A stretch of DNA of 64,000 bases from Lunularia cruciata. Taxonomy: Eukaryota; Streptophyta; Marchantiopsida; Lunulariales; Lunulariaceae. How positions within the stretch are numbered: position 1 is the first letter of the stretch; each line of letters begins with the position of its first letter. The notes beneath the pieces are model-generated. The model was not told the DNA's origin and did no database searches. It saw only the letters and a list, made by a program, of their open reading frames with translations. The DNA lies in contig OX419756.1 of NCBI GenBank assembly GCA_948567375.1, forward strand, positions 75,778,333-75,842,332. Direction: 5' to 3'. This document shows positions 47,956 to 58,173 of the stretch, piece by piece. The position numbers and the translations under genes are program-made.

Positions 47956-49780
47956 TTAGTATTAAAATCAAGACCTTACATCATTTTCTGATTTATAATA
48001 ATATTTGATTCTTTTCTTGTATGCAAGAATATGAAGATGTGATGTTTCCTTCTATTTCTTGCTGGTGGGTAAATAATAAGGATTGATTTGTTTTTTCATA
48101 ATTCTATTTAAAAGTTTTATCTTTGTTCCTTCTTATTGTTTTTCTTTAACATATTATTTTAAATATTTTCTCACTTTTGGAATAAAAATAATAAAGTAAA
48201 AATAATATTCAATCTCTCAATAAAAGAATTTAATAAAGCTTAAGTAGAGGTACATCTTAGTCACAAACCAGATATACTAAGGGACCTTGATGACTGTTTT
48301 TCATTTTCAAACTTTCCCTATTTTCGTGAATTTAGGTTAATGTCTTTGTTGACTTCAAATTTGTAAATTCAATGAAGTTTTGTTTTTTTTTTATAATTAT
48401 CAAGATATATATATATATATATATATTGCTCAATTGCACCTTGATGTTACTTTGCATTTAGCATATTCCTTCATCAATATCATACAAATATCAAATAAAT
48501 AATTATGGAGCAATGGTTATCTTTTAAATACTTGTTTGATTTTAAGCATTTCATGAAATAAAGTACAAATAATATATCTTTCAAAAATATCACCTTTTAA
48601 ATTAAAAAATGGTGGATAATTAGTTTTCAATCTTTGGAAGTCTAATAATCCAAAGGTTTATCTCATATCTAACAATACTTAGACAAGGATTTCATCATAA
48701 CTATATCACTGCCTACACATAAGGGATCATTCTAGTATATTATTCTTAAAAGAATTTTAATAATCCAACTCTACTCCCCAACACTATATAGTTATCTCAT
48801 TATGAAAATATTATTTCTGAATAAATTATTTTATTATTATTATTGATTAAATTATGTCATTATCACATCATTATAAGAAGGTCAACCAAGACTACCAATC
48901 CAAAGTCATTCATATTTTTATATTTAGTGGTATTTATATTTAAAGCATCTCTTGAATATGGTTCAAAGGCGTATTAAAACATAGATATACTAGTGATGAA
49001 TATGATAAGTTCTATTATAAAAGTAGTATATAACCAATTATGCTAAAATACGAGCCTAATTGTTACTAATTTTTATTATGTAGTAATGATGACGACCTTA
49101 TTTATATAATTGATATCTATATCAATTGTAGATAACTCCTTCTATTGATTATGATAGTTTTGTTTTTTATTATGGTATGTAGAAAGTCATGTGTTGATAT
49201 TTAAAGCTTTACTATATAGAGGTTCCTAAATATCTAATACTACAATGTCAATATATTAGAACCATATAACGGTAGTGAGTTTATACTTTCTCTTTGCTTT
49301 CACTTGTTCCGCCTATTGTCACCAATAACTTTTGAAATTCTAATCACAACCATTTTCAACTTAATGGAGTTCTTGACTCCTCTAGTTCAAATTCTCTTGT
49401 AAACAACTTTTGGTTTTCTTCACAAAGTCTTGCTATGTAGTACTAAAACTCCTTTGCTTGATGCTCCAAAGCATTACTACCAACCTTTTTATTTGAAGAA
49501 CAAGTCTATATCTCTATCAAATAAGGGGTCCTTTTAGATCTCACAATTTGTAGTAAGTAATTCATCTACATTTTTATCTTGAAGTTAGATTCTTCATTTA
49601 CTACTAATTGCATGAAATTCAAGATGTACTTCTTAATAGCTTTTTCATATTTTTAAAATGCAATGAAATGAATATTCTATTCAACTGTTATCAAACCTTT
49701 CCAATATTGTGAGAGTGTGTGTTGTGATGGCAAGTTACAAGTCGCCTTTTCTCCTAGTGTAGTTGTCTCAATTAGAGTTA
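47956..49780. other. AT-rich stretch, nothing recognised
   Basis: Long AT-rich sequence with a short AT run near 48404-48426 and no long frame. It lies directly before the methyltransferase element, whose 5' LTR I could not identify. Confidence 0.45.
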
Positions 49781-49794
49781 TATTAGTGCGTAGT

Positions 49795-49905
49795 GTTCCG
49801 TTGGTATTGGCACTTGGTGGTGCTTAGTTGGTGTTGGTACTTGGTGGTGTTCGGTTGGTGGTGTTGGTTCTTGGTGGGGTACTTGCAGTTGGGGTTGCGG
49901 TTGGT
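49795..49905. repeat. Degenerate about 30-bp GT-rich tandem repeat
   Basis: The word CTTGGTGGTG recurs at about 30-base spacing (near 49813, 49843 and, degenerate, 49873) with GTTGGTGTTGGTA between. The minus-strand frame through it gives a Pro/Thr/His repeat (PTEHHQVPTPTKHHQ). Possibly the leader or start of the retroelement gag region. Confidence 0.55.
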
Positions 49906-50024
49906 GGTTAATGGTTACTTTGTCACGACATAGTTCTTTGGGAATTTTAGAGAAGATAGCCTTGCAATATGCAATGGGTTTACTTGAAGTGGTGCTTGAT
50001 ATCAGCATGTATCTCAGGTCCCAA

Positions 50025-50950
50025 TGAGAGAGGAGATTGACTCTAAGTTGGAGTTTGACACAAGAGTTGATTCAATTGAGAGTGCCCTTGGTGTGTCTAC
50101 ACCGTTGTTGTGGGACATGGAAAAGATTTATGGGGCCTCCAAAGGCCCTAGGCATTATTTTGGTACAATGGGTACCATTGAGTTGGATGACTTCATCTAG
50201 GAGTTTGATAGTTGGTATGATTTGCAACAGATGCGAAACCCAACTTTGTTCACATCCTTCATGGCATGGAAGGGCTTGTTTCAACATTTGGAGGGTCCAC
50301 TGATGGATGACTATCATGAGTTCAAGAGAGTTCACTTAGAGGAGATTGAGTTATGGAGACAATATTGGTCTCCAAACTATGTCTCCATCACTTTAGACTC
50401 GGTTGCTAGGGGTAGATCGGCTATATCCATGAGTTCCAGCTAAGTAACATTGGTGGAGCTAGTGGAGGTGCACTAGCTGGAGATAGTGCTACTACGAGTG
50501 GAGGTACTGCTACATGAGGTGGTGTAGTACCGGGTTTTAACCCCATGGTGGACTTCTTCTAGTGCTTGAGGGAGAATTACCAAGAGTGCGGACAGACAAG
50601 CTAAGGAGCTTGCAGGAGTTCCAGCAGAAGGCTGAAGAGAGCCTACACAAGGCATACACTTGCATGAGGTGGCTGACTAGTTTCACTCAAGGAGTTAATG
50701 AGACCTAGGCAGTCCAATTTTGGTATGGGATATTAGACAAGGAGTTGCAACGTACAATTTGTGATGCTACGTTGTTACATGCTACTTTGCCTACTTTGGC
50801 GGTGGTCTTTGGTTTGGCTGAGCGTATTGAGCTCAACATGGTGGAGGAGAGAGTGGTGTCATATGGATTTGGTAAGGAGACCTCATCCACAATTGTGATT
50901 TCTTCTAGAGTGCAACAGAGTGCACCATGCCCAATTGGTTTTTGACAACA
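50025..50950 (+). pseudogene. Gag, methyltransferase element copy 1
   Basis: The open stretch 50025-50443 reads gag-type blocks such as ELDDFI (then a TAG), EFDSWYDLQQMR and LEGPLMDDYHEFKRVHLEEI. It resumes at about 50605 with LQEFQQKAEESLHKAYTCM, then AVQFWYGILDKELQ and LAERIELNM. Helical and Trp-containing blocks in this order are normal for gypsy capsid/nucleocapsid precursors. At least two in-frame TAG codons break it. Confidence 0.65.
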
Positions 50951-51053
50951 AGGTGGACAGCCCAAATCCTATGGAGCAAGTAGAGGGCCTACTAGAGCTA
51001 GACCCCTACCTTCATTTTTAGGTCAGCAGCAGCCAATGAATGATGGTGTTACT

Positions 51054-51188
51054 TGTTGGACTTGTGGTGGACCTCACCATAGGAGAGAGTGTACTTGGGG
51101 CAGCAAACCTGATACCTCTGGTGCATCACAACCAACATAGAGGTAGTGTGCGCATTGCCACAGATTTGGTCACACTAGTGACCAGTGC
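51054..51188 (+). pseudogene. Two CCHC zinc knuckles of gag, copy 1
   Basis: First knuckle 51054-51092 (CWTCGGPHHRREC). Second 51147-51188 (CAHCHRFGHTSDQC, canonical C-X2-C-X4-H-X4-C). Two TAG codons lie just before the second knuckle (51138 and 51144) and are shared with copy 2, so they were probably already in the common ancestor of both copies or are readthrough-prone sites. Confidence 0.8.
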
Positions 51189-51239
51189 TTTGACCTACAC
51201 CCAGAGTTACGAAGTGGTAGGGCTACTATGGCAGGTACT

Positions 51240-52800
51240 AGAGGAGCTCTAGGTCATGGAGGACTAAGGTGGTAGAGGTGGTGGTAGAGGATCCACACCT
51301 AGTAGAGGTGCAGTACCTGCCCTTACTTTTGATACAACCATGGTTGCTCCCATTGAGAAATTAGAGCAGAGATTGGCTAGCATGGTCATAGCTCAGAGGA
51401 GATCAGGTTTGGGTGTTTAGGCTTCCACCTCATATGTTGGTGATAGAGATGCTTTGGACTTCATGTGCAGAGCAGCATAGGTGGATGCATCTACATTAGT
51501 GACTAGGAGTGCAGTAGGTGCTCTAGAGCCTAGAGTAGCATCAATGGAGTTGGACCCACAAAGAGGAGAGGTTGGGAGATAGGTCAGACTTCCCAATCTT
51601 TCATGCTCTTTGAGACCTTACAGACATCATCTATGGCTCCTAGACATCCTAGTGCAAGTGTGGTAGGTGGTGATGGGGTGCATGATGGACTACCTACTAG
51701 TCAGCTACCTGCTACCACACAAACTGAGTCTGGCACAATGGTGGGGACGGCTCTGCTGATTATACGGTATCTTTTATTTTCAACCAGTGACATATGTACA
51801 TTGGAAGTTGACCCAACTCCAATGTTCAGATTGGCTGCCATGCTTTGTGAGAGTTAGGATGATGTGGTTCTTGCTTCTAGAGCAAAGGTGGTGGATAGTG
51901 GAGTTGACTTGGTTGAGGAGCATGGGATCCGCTCAATGACCATGCAGTGACGACTAGATTGGAGGAGTTGCCAACTAGACCGGCCTTTGAGAGAGCACGG
52001 TTCACACTTGGTGTTGTCCTATTGGATAACCAGAGGGGGATTTTTTGTTTGGTGTGACTTTCAGGGAAGGTCTATACACCATAGAGAGTCTTATTAGACT
52101 CTAGTATGTAGCCCCATTGGAGAAGGCTACAATTGTTGGTCTAGGGTTATGGAAGACCAATGTGGAAAGGTGTCTATTTTAGATCCAAACATCTCTAGGA
52201 GGTGGTTTGTCACAATACATCACATGTGGAGAGCTGGTTGTTCAACTTTAGCCTAGTCATCCAACTGATAGCTCTATGGTGAGAGCTCATGCCATTGCAA
52301 CCATAGTTGAGTCGTATGGTGTGTTAGTTGGGAGAGCAATGTTATACCCCATGGGTTTCAATATTGAAAATTGGGAAGAGACAACCTCCTATAGACCAGG
52401 TTGGCAGTCAGGTGAGGGACAAGTATGTCACCTACCGGTATGCTTTAGTAGTAGCAATCTTGGCTCACTATAGTTTGGGACCATGGCAGCATTAGTTTCA
52501 GCTTTTAGTGGTGTTGTTACTTGGCCTAGTGACTTATTGGAGGGGAACACCCATGCAAAGGATAGTCTAGTACCAGAGGAGATTACTTGGATTTGGAGTA
52601 CAAGTCAGATTTTTCCATCCACCTTGGATGTTCTATTGTGGAGTTTAGAGGATGCATTGCAGCAACATGCAGATCAACTGGTGCAGAAGGCTTGGAGTGG
52701 AGCCTTTGTACCACCAAGAGTTGAGTATGAGGATGAGCCTCCAGAGTTGATTAACTTGACACCTTTAGATACCACACTCATTGCTTGGTAGTATCCAATA
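51240..52800 (+). pseudogene. Unassigned linker between gag and methyltransferase
   Basis: About 1.5 kb conserved with copy 2 (58200-59770). The readable blocks are IEKLEQRLASM (51350), a Gly/Arg-rich stretch, VRAHAIATIVESYGVLVGRA (52279-52338), WEETTSYRPGWQSGEGQ (52373) and PPELINLTPLDTTLIAW (52739-52788). A retropepsin would be expected here; the candidate VDSGADLVEGHG is visible only in copy 2 (near 58840). I do not recognise the remaining part, which may be an N-terminal extension of the methyltransferase. Confidence 0.5.
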
Positions 52801-54034
52801 GAGGGAGTATGTCTATTGGAGTTTTTTGGTAGGATTAGCATTGGACTAGTTGTGGTATTACATGCAAGTATACAAGTACAAAGGTACTTGTATGTGGAGA
52901 GAGATGAGACTACTAGGCGAGTCTCTCTCCATCATGTGGAAAACTTGGGCTATCGATATCTTGAGTTATTGCCAATGTTAGCAATCAAGGGTTACTAGAA
53001 GGCCCTACTAGTAAACATTTCTTTGTTGGGGGTGCATGATGTGGAGCAACATGGGCCTGTTCATTTGGTGATTTTTGGATGGCCATGTCAAGGATATACG
53101 TGTGTTGGCCAAGTTTTGGGTCTTCAAGATCCCCATTCTAGTGTGTTTTGGGAGATGTTACGGATACTACAACATCTTTAGGTTCATCAGACTGTTTCTC
53201 CAACTTACATTTTGGAGAACGTCCATTTGATGTGTGATTCTCGCACCCGAGTGGTGGCAAGTACACATCAAGTCCATTCTTGAATAGGACCAACTGTTTT
53301 GTTAGATGTGGCTAGAGCGGGAGCACGGGCTCATCATCTTTATATTTGGTGGACAAACCTCTTACCTAGAGAGGTTATATAGTGCGCTTATGACAGGATT
53401 CACACGACTAGACCACATCATTGTTGATGACATCTAGGATGTAGGGCGTCAATCTCAAACATTGATAGTGGCTAATAGGTCACCTATGGTAGTGGTGAAC
53501 CTAGTTGGATAGCCTAGAGCTACTTTTCCCACATATATGAGTATCCCAAGCTCTCAAGATTTTTGAGATGGAGGTCATGGACTGGTTTGGGACTCACAAT
53601 TACAATATTTGGTGGAGCCCAACGCCAATGAGAGAGAGCATATGATGGGTTTTCACATCGGTATTACCGTTGTTCCAGCCATGTTAAAGGCATCCAAGCA
53701 TCAAGTGTTAGGTCAGGCTATGGACCTGAACTACTTGACTTGGATTGTGAGCCTTGGCTTGGCAGAGCAGCGTAGGATGCGCTTGATAGGCATCACCACT
53801 CAGACACTTGTGAACCCTATGCTTATTGAGATTATTCAAGCACATGCTAGGGGCGACAAATCAAGTGGACATGGTATTCTTGGGACACATCTAGTAGCTA
53901 CTATGGAGAGTGGTCTACTTGGTGTCCATCTAGGTGAGTGTGAGCTACTTGGATTACACCCTTGGTCCACTTGGGATGTTGTTAGAAGACATGCGGAGCT
54001 TGTAGCTAAAGTGGAGGGAGTATTTCACATGTGA
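52801..54034 (+). pseudogene. C5 cytosine DNA methyltransferase domain, copy 1
   Basis: The motifs of DNA cytosine-C5 methyltransferases occur in unpermuted order. Motif I (AdoMet binding): LLEFFGRISIGLVVVL at 52813-52860. Motif II-like: YLYVERDET near 52890. Motif IV: GWPCQGYT at 53077-53100 with the catalytic Cys codon at 53086-53088. Motif VI: YILENV at 53206-53223. Motif VIII: LLDVARAGARAH followed by IWWTNL, 53299-53364. Motifs IX/X: NEREHMMGF at 53627-53653 and VLGQAMDLN at 53705-53731. The 'A-H....W-NL' form of motif VIII and the position of motifs IX-X resemble DNMT3 more than MET1/CMT, and the order is not that of rearranged DRM. One frame holds I-VIII; a shift follows before IX. In-frame stops: TAG 52996, TAG 53179, TGA 53281. 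The family transfers methyl from AdoMet to cytosine; this copy cannot. Confidence 0.88.
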
Positions 54035-54099
54035 CCTCTAGTGCTTGGGCATGATACTACTAACCCAAGGGCCCAATGTAGCAGCCAGTCAGCACATCT

Positions 54100-54990
54100 T
54101 CCACTCCTACTACAATTACAGAGGACACTTGGGAGCCCAAATCTTGGACCTAAGCTTACAAGAGAGGAAAGGCAAAGAGTTTGGAGGTTCTTGAGGAGCT
54201 ACACAAGTTGTTTTGCCTTCAATATGAAGGATTTGGATGCTCTAAAAGGACATGGTATTTGGATTGAGCTGACTAGCAATACACCAATTTTTAAACATCC
54301 TTATCAATATAGTGGTAAGGAGAGGACATTGATTTAGAGTCGGAGTAGAGACCTTTTTGAGGTTGGTTTGGTGGAGATTTCACATGGAGAGTATGCATCA
54401 GCTACAATGATTCCAACCAAGAAGGATATGCATGGCAACTAAACAGATAGGTGGATGTGTGGAGATTACCGTCCTATCAACCGATAGGCTAGGACTGATC
54501 GATATGCCATGCCTACACCGGAGGAGATCTTTGATGCGATTGGGCATGCAAGGGTCTTCAATACTTTGGATCTTCAAGCAAGATATCATCAGTTGCTGAT
54601 TAGGAGGAGGATAAGTCCAAGATAGCATTTTGTGCTATTGATCCTCACAGTAAGGATGTGTTATATTAGTGGAGGTTCTTACCATTTGGGTTAAAGAATT
54701 GTCTTGCTGAGTTCCAAATGGTCATGAATAGGCCTAGCTGGATTGGATTTTGCTTGGTGCTATATTGATGACATTTTGGTCTATAATACTACTGTGGAGG
54801 AGCATGAGAGACAATTGTTGGGGATGTTTGAGAGGTTGAGATCTCATGGACTCAAATTCCATCCTGGGAACTATAGGTTCTTCCATGAATAATTTAGTAT
54901 TTGGGTCACAATATCTACCCCGGAGGACTTGGTGTTTAGCAGACCAAGGTGGAAGCTATTTCATGTATTCCTTGACCTAAGGATGTGAGC
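54100..54990 (+). pseudogene. Reverse transcriptase, copy 1
   Basis: Gypsy RT blocks in order: an entry block (TREERQRVWRFLRSYTSCFA, about 54160), CGDYRPINR at about 54457, AMPTPEEIFDAIGHARVF at about 54509, TLDLQARYHQL at about 54565, and YIDDILVYN at 54761-54787 with both catalytic Asp residues. Downstream is the thumb region (HGLKFHPGNYRFF). TAG/TAA codons and frame shifts break it near 54338, 54439, 54484 and 54621. Confidence 0.85.
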
Positions 54991-55119
54991 AGAGTGTGAG
55001 TATTCCTTGGGCTGGTGAAATTCTATTGCTGCTATGTTAGAGGATTTAGTACCATTGCCAAGGCCTTGAGAAAGCTGACCAAGCTTACATAGGAGTGGTG
55101 TTGGGGAGATGAGCAGGAG

Positions 55120-55560
55120 AGAGCTTTGGTTGAGCTCAAGGAAAGGTTGACATCTTTGAGGAGACCGATCGAAGGACAACATTTCATGTTCACACTAATT
55201 GGAGTATGTTGGGGCTTGGAGTAGTGCTCACCCAACATGATGATGAGAGGAAGGAGTTTGTGGTGGCCTATGCTATTGTTCCAACAATTCAACGGAGGCA
55301 AAGTATAGTTCATATGAGGGAGAGTGCTTGGCAAGGATTTGAGCAATAGTACATTTATGATGTTACCTATTTGGTGACCCCTTTACTCTCATCACTGATC
55401 ATCAGCCACTAAAGTGGTTGATGGAGTCCAACAAGCTTTCAAGGAAGCTTGCACGAAAGGCTCTAATTTTATAGGAGTATGATTTCATGATTATTCATAG
55501 ACTTGGAGTGGTAAACCATGATGTAGATGGGTTGAGTAGAAACCCATGTCTCAGCCAGCA
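55120..55560 (+). pseudogene. RNase H, copy 1
   Basis: The block ITDHQPLKWLM at 55391-55423 holds the conserved TDH, followed by KLARKAL and, in the frame starting 55487, HRLGVVNHDVDGLSRNPC, the usual end of gypsy RNase H. The first part (about 55180-55330) is shifted and broken. Confidence 0.75.
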
Positions 55561-55773
55561 TGACCAGACCAAAGCATGTTGGCATGGTAAGACAGATGGG
55601 GAGATGGTGCTAGGTTGGCATGCATCTACCTTTCTTTGTATATTTGTTAAGACTTTGGTGATAGCCCTCTCAATGCATACAAGAGGAGTTATTGAGGTCA
55701 TAGATCCAAAGAGTGAAGATATTGGTATAGTTCAATGAGACATTCATGATGATATCTAAGTGATGGATTATCT

Positions 55774-56920
55774 TTGCATGGTATTGTGGGTGGTACGATT
55801 GTGGCCAAAGAGAGAGACCATGTTCTTCAGCAAGCCATACGGTTCAAATTGGAGGGCAGACACTTTTTGCATGTATGGGAGGATGGTAAAGTGAGAGTAG
55901 TACCACTTCTACCTCAAAGACTACAGTTGGTCCTTCATACTCATGAGGAGCTAGGACATTTTGGAGTAAAGCATACATATAGCTTACTCTAGAGTCATTA
56001 TTGGTAGCACGGTATGCAGACTGATATACAACAATTTTTTGCTAAATGTGTGGTTTGTGCGGAGTTAGAGCATAATTCAATGCTCTTATGCCATAGTTGC
56101 ACCCATTACCTATCATGGGATTGGGTTACCGCTGGAGTTTGGACTTTGCTAGACCTTTATTGTTGATTATGAGACATCATTGGTATGTTTTGGTGATGGT
56201 GGAGCACTTCTCCAAGTGGATTGAGTTGGTGGCACTTCCTAACAAGTCTAGTGAAGGGACGACTTATTTGTTCCTAGATTGGGTTCTAAGCTATTTTGAT
56301 GCACTAGTTGAGGTTTTGACTGATCAGGGTATAGAGTTCTCGGGGAAGAGTTTCAGGTCTTGTGTGACAAGGCTTTGATTGATCATTGTACTACCTCCCA
56401 AGATCACCTTGAGGTAGATGGCTTAGAAAAGAGAGTGGTTAAGACAATGAAGAGATGATTGCGGAAGTATGGTTTGCAGAGAGGTATCTCCAATTACCTT
56501 GGTTGGCCATGGGCTATTGGTTCAGCCGCCAAGCCCCTTTAGCATCCTTCTCTCCTTACTTTCTACTCTCCTTACTTGTAGCCATTTGTCGAGATGCTAC
56601 TATAGTATTGGACTTGGATGATCCAGATGTACAAGTGAGCGCATGTTCTCAACAGGTAGAGATCTTTCAGAGAGTAATGCCAATGGCCTTTGAGAACTTG
56701 GAAATTGCTCAACATAGAGATACCTTACGTTATGCTACTATTTGAGCAAGAGGTTATAGGCCCTCAATCCGTTGATTTCATCCAAGTGACTATGTACATC
56801 TACAGCAGACAACACCAACAACACTTGATATTTTGATAGGCCACACTACCTTGAGAGTGCGTGAGGTTTTTCCATTTGGAGTCCTTGTGTTGGAGGGACG
56901 TGATGGTGTTTTTTGGAAGG
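55774..56920 (+). pseudogene. Integrase, copy 1
   Basis: Zinc-binding HHCC: His codons at 55942 and 55957 and CVVC at 56047-56058. Catalytic core: WSLDF with Asp at 56142-56144, FSKWIELVALP block, and VLTDQGIEFSGKSF with Asp at 56322-56324. The frame ends with a stop after SCVTRL (56376). A C-terminal block with TLRVREVFPFGVLVLEGRDG (about 56845) joins the PHD finger in one frame. The Glu of DDE lies in a broken stretch and was not fixed. Confidence 0.8.
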
Positions 56921-57009
56921 ATCATGTGCACAATTGTGTGCCATGCCACCTCCCAAAAATTGATGGTATTATGGACACAAGCTTGGCACTTATAAGGGCA
57001 AGCTTGAGG

Positions 57010-57143
57010 TGTATGTTATGTGGCTCTTGTGGTGGAGTTGCTACTATGTTAGTGTGTGATAGTTGTTCAAGAGGATGGCATATGGCATGTATGACTCCTC
57101 CCCTCAAGTGGTTCCTTAGGGACAATGGTGATGTTCTAGATGT
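57010..57143 (+). pseudogene. PHD zinc finger after integrase, copy 1
   Basis: Same frame as the integrase C-terminus. C4HC3 pattern: Cys codons 57010 and 57019 (C-M-L-C), 57055 and 57064 (CDSC), His 57079 (RGWH), Cys 57088 and the following MTPPL, the hallmark of PHD fingers. The last Cys pair (TGT at 57132 and 57141, C-S-R-C) is present after a small frame shift, preceded by TGG and TGA where PHD fingers have 'W-C/W'. PHD fingers read the histone H3 tail. Chromoviruses use a chromodomain at this place instead. Confidence 0.85.
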
Positions 57144-57159
57144 ACTTGACCTATAGCTA

Positions 57160-57961
57160 GTTCATCCTTTATATGGTATAGATTGCATATAGACGATTAA
57201 TGATGGGGCTTGATAACATCCAGCCTCTTGATCTTTGCCCATCATAGGGTACACCATATACTTGGAGAAGATGGCTATCTGGAGTTAGAGGGACCTAATT
57301 GCCAACTAGGGAAGCGATTGTGGCACTTTAGAGTCTATGTATGACTTATGTGTGAGTTATATGTCTACAGTGTATGATGTTGACAACAATGTATGTTGCC
57401 TGGCAATGTATATATGCACGACAGTTGTCATGCCATTTGTAGTGTTGCATCTAGATTGCTTGGACACTAGAGTAGTAGTGATAGTAGTTAGAACTATTTT
57501 AGCAACTACCCGTAGACTACTTTCCAATGGTCAGATTTTGTTTTTAGGGTACTGACTTCATGGTGAGACCCACCGTCACTTTGCACCATTTGCACCTTTG
57601 GGTGTGCCATTAGTGTTTCAGACCTAGCTCAACTCTAGGGGTATACTTTTGAAGTGAAACTCTAGAGAGCTCACTTCTTTGATGTTGAGCCTTCGAGTTC
57701 CTAGCTATGGTTGACAAAGGCCGGCGAGCATCACCTAGATTTCCTTAGCTAGAGTTTGAATATAATCAATGCCTAATTATTGACAATTTATAGAGTGATA
57801 GATCAAGTATTGATTTGAGTTGAGTTAATTTGAGTGATGTAAACAAATTGATTATTGTGGCACTTTAGAGTCTATGTATGACATATGCGTGATTTATGTA
57901 TCTATAGTGTATGATGTTGACATTGATGTATGTTGTGTAGCAATGTATATACGCACAACAC
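57160..57961 (+). repeat. 3' part of copy 1 and junction to copy 2
   Basis: No domain seen after the PHD finger. A block of about 105 bases beginning 'tgtggcactttagagtctat' is present twice, at 57314-57420 and 57857-57960. Directly after the second block the sequence jumps to the gag CCHC region of copy 2. The repeated block may be part of the LTR or 3' region of the element. Confidence 0.5.
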
Positions 57962-58009
57962 CTTCTTTTTTGGGTCAACAGTAGCCAATGAGTGATGGTG
58001 TTGCTTGTC

Positions 58010-58160
58010 GGACTTGTGGTGGACCTCACCACAAAAGAGAATGCACTTAGGATAGTGGGCCTAATACCTTTAGTGCATCTTACCCAACATAGAAATAGTG
58101 TGACCATTGTCATAGATTTGGTCACATAATGATCAATGCTTTGACCTACAACTAGAGTTA
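58010..58160 (+). pseudogene. CCHC knuckles of gag, copy 2
   Basis: Reads ACRTCGGPHHKREC at about 58005-58047 and, after two TAG codons at the same places as in copy 1, CDHCHRFGH and a decayed final part. Confidence 0.7.
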
Positions 58161-58173
58161 CAAAGTAGGAGGG

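Larger units (their letters stand above)
50000..57160 (+). mobile_element. Ty3/gypsy element with C5-methyltransferase and PHD finger, copy 1
   Basis: About 7.2 kb of decayed coding sequence in this order: gag, two CCHC knuckles, an unassigned linker, C5 cytosine methyltransferase, reverse transcriptase, RNase H, integrase and PHD finger. The gypsy order (RT-RH-INT) is clear. Stops and frame shifts occur in every domain, so the copy is dead. LTRs were not identified. A second, deleted copy follows directly. Confidence 0.85.
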
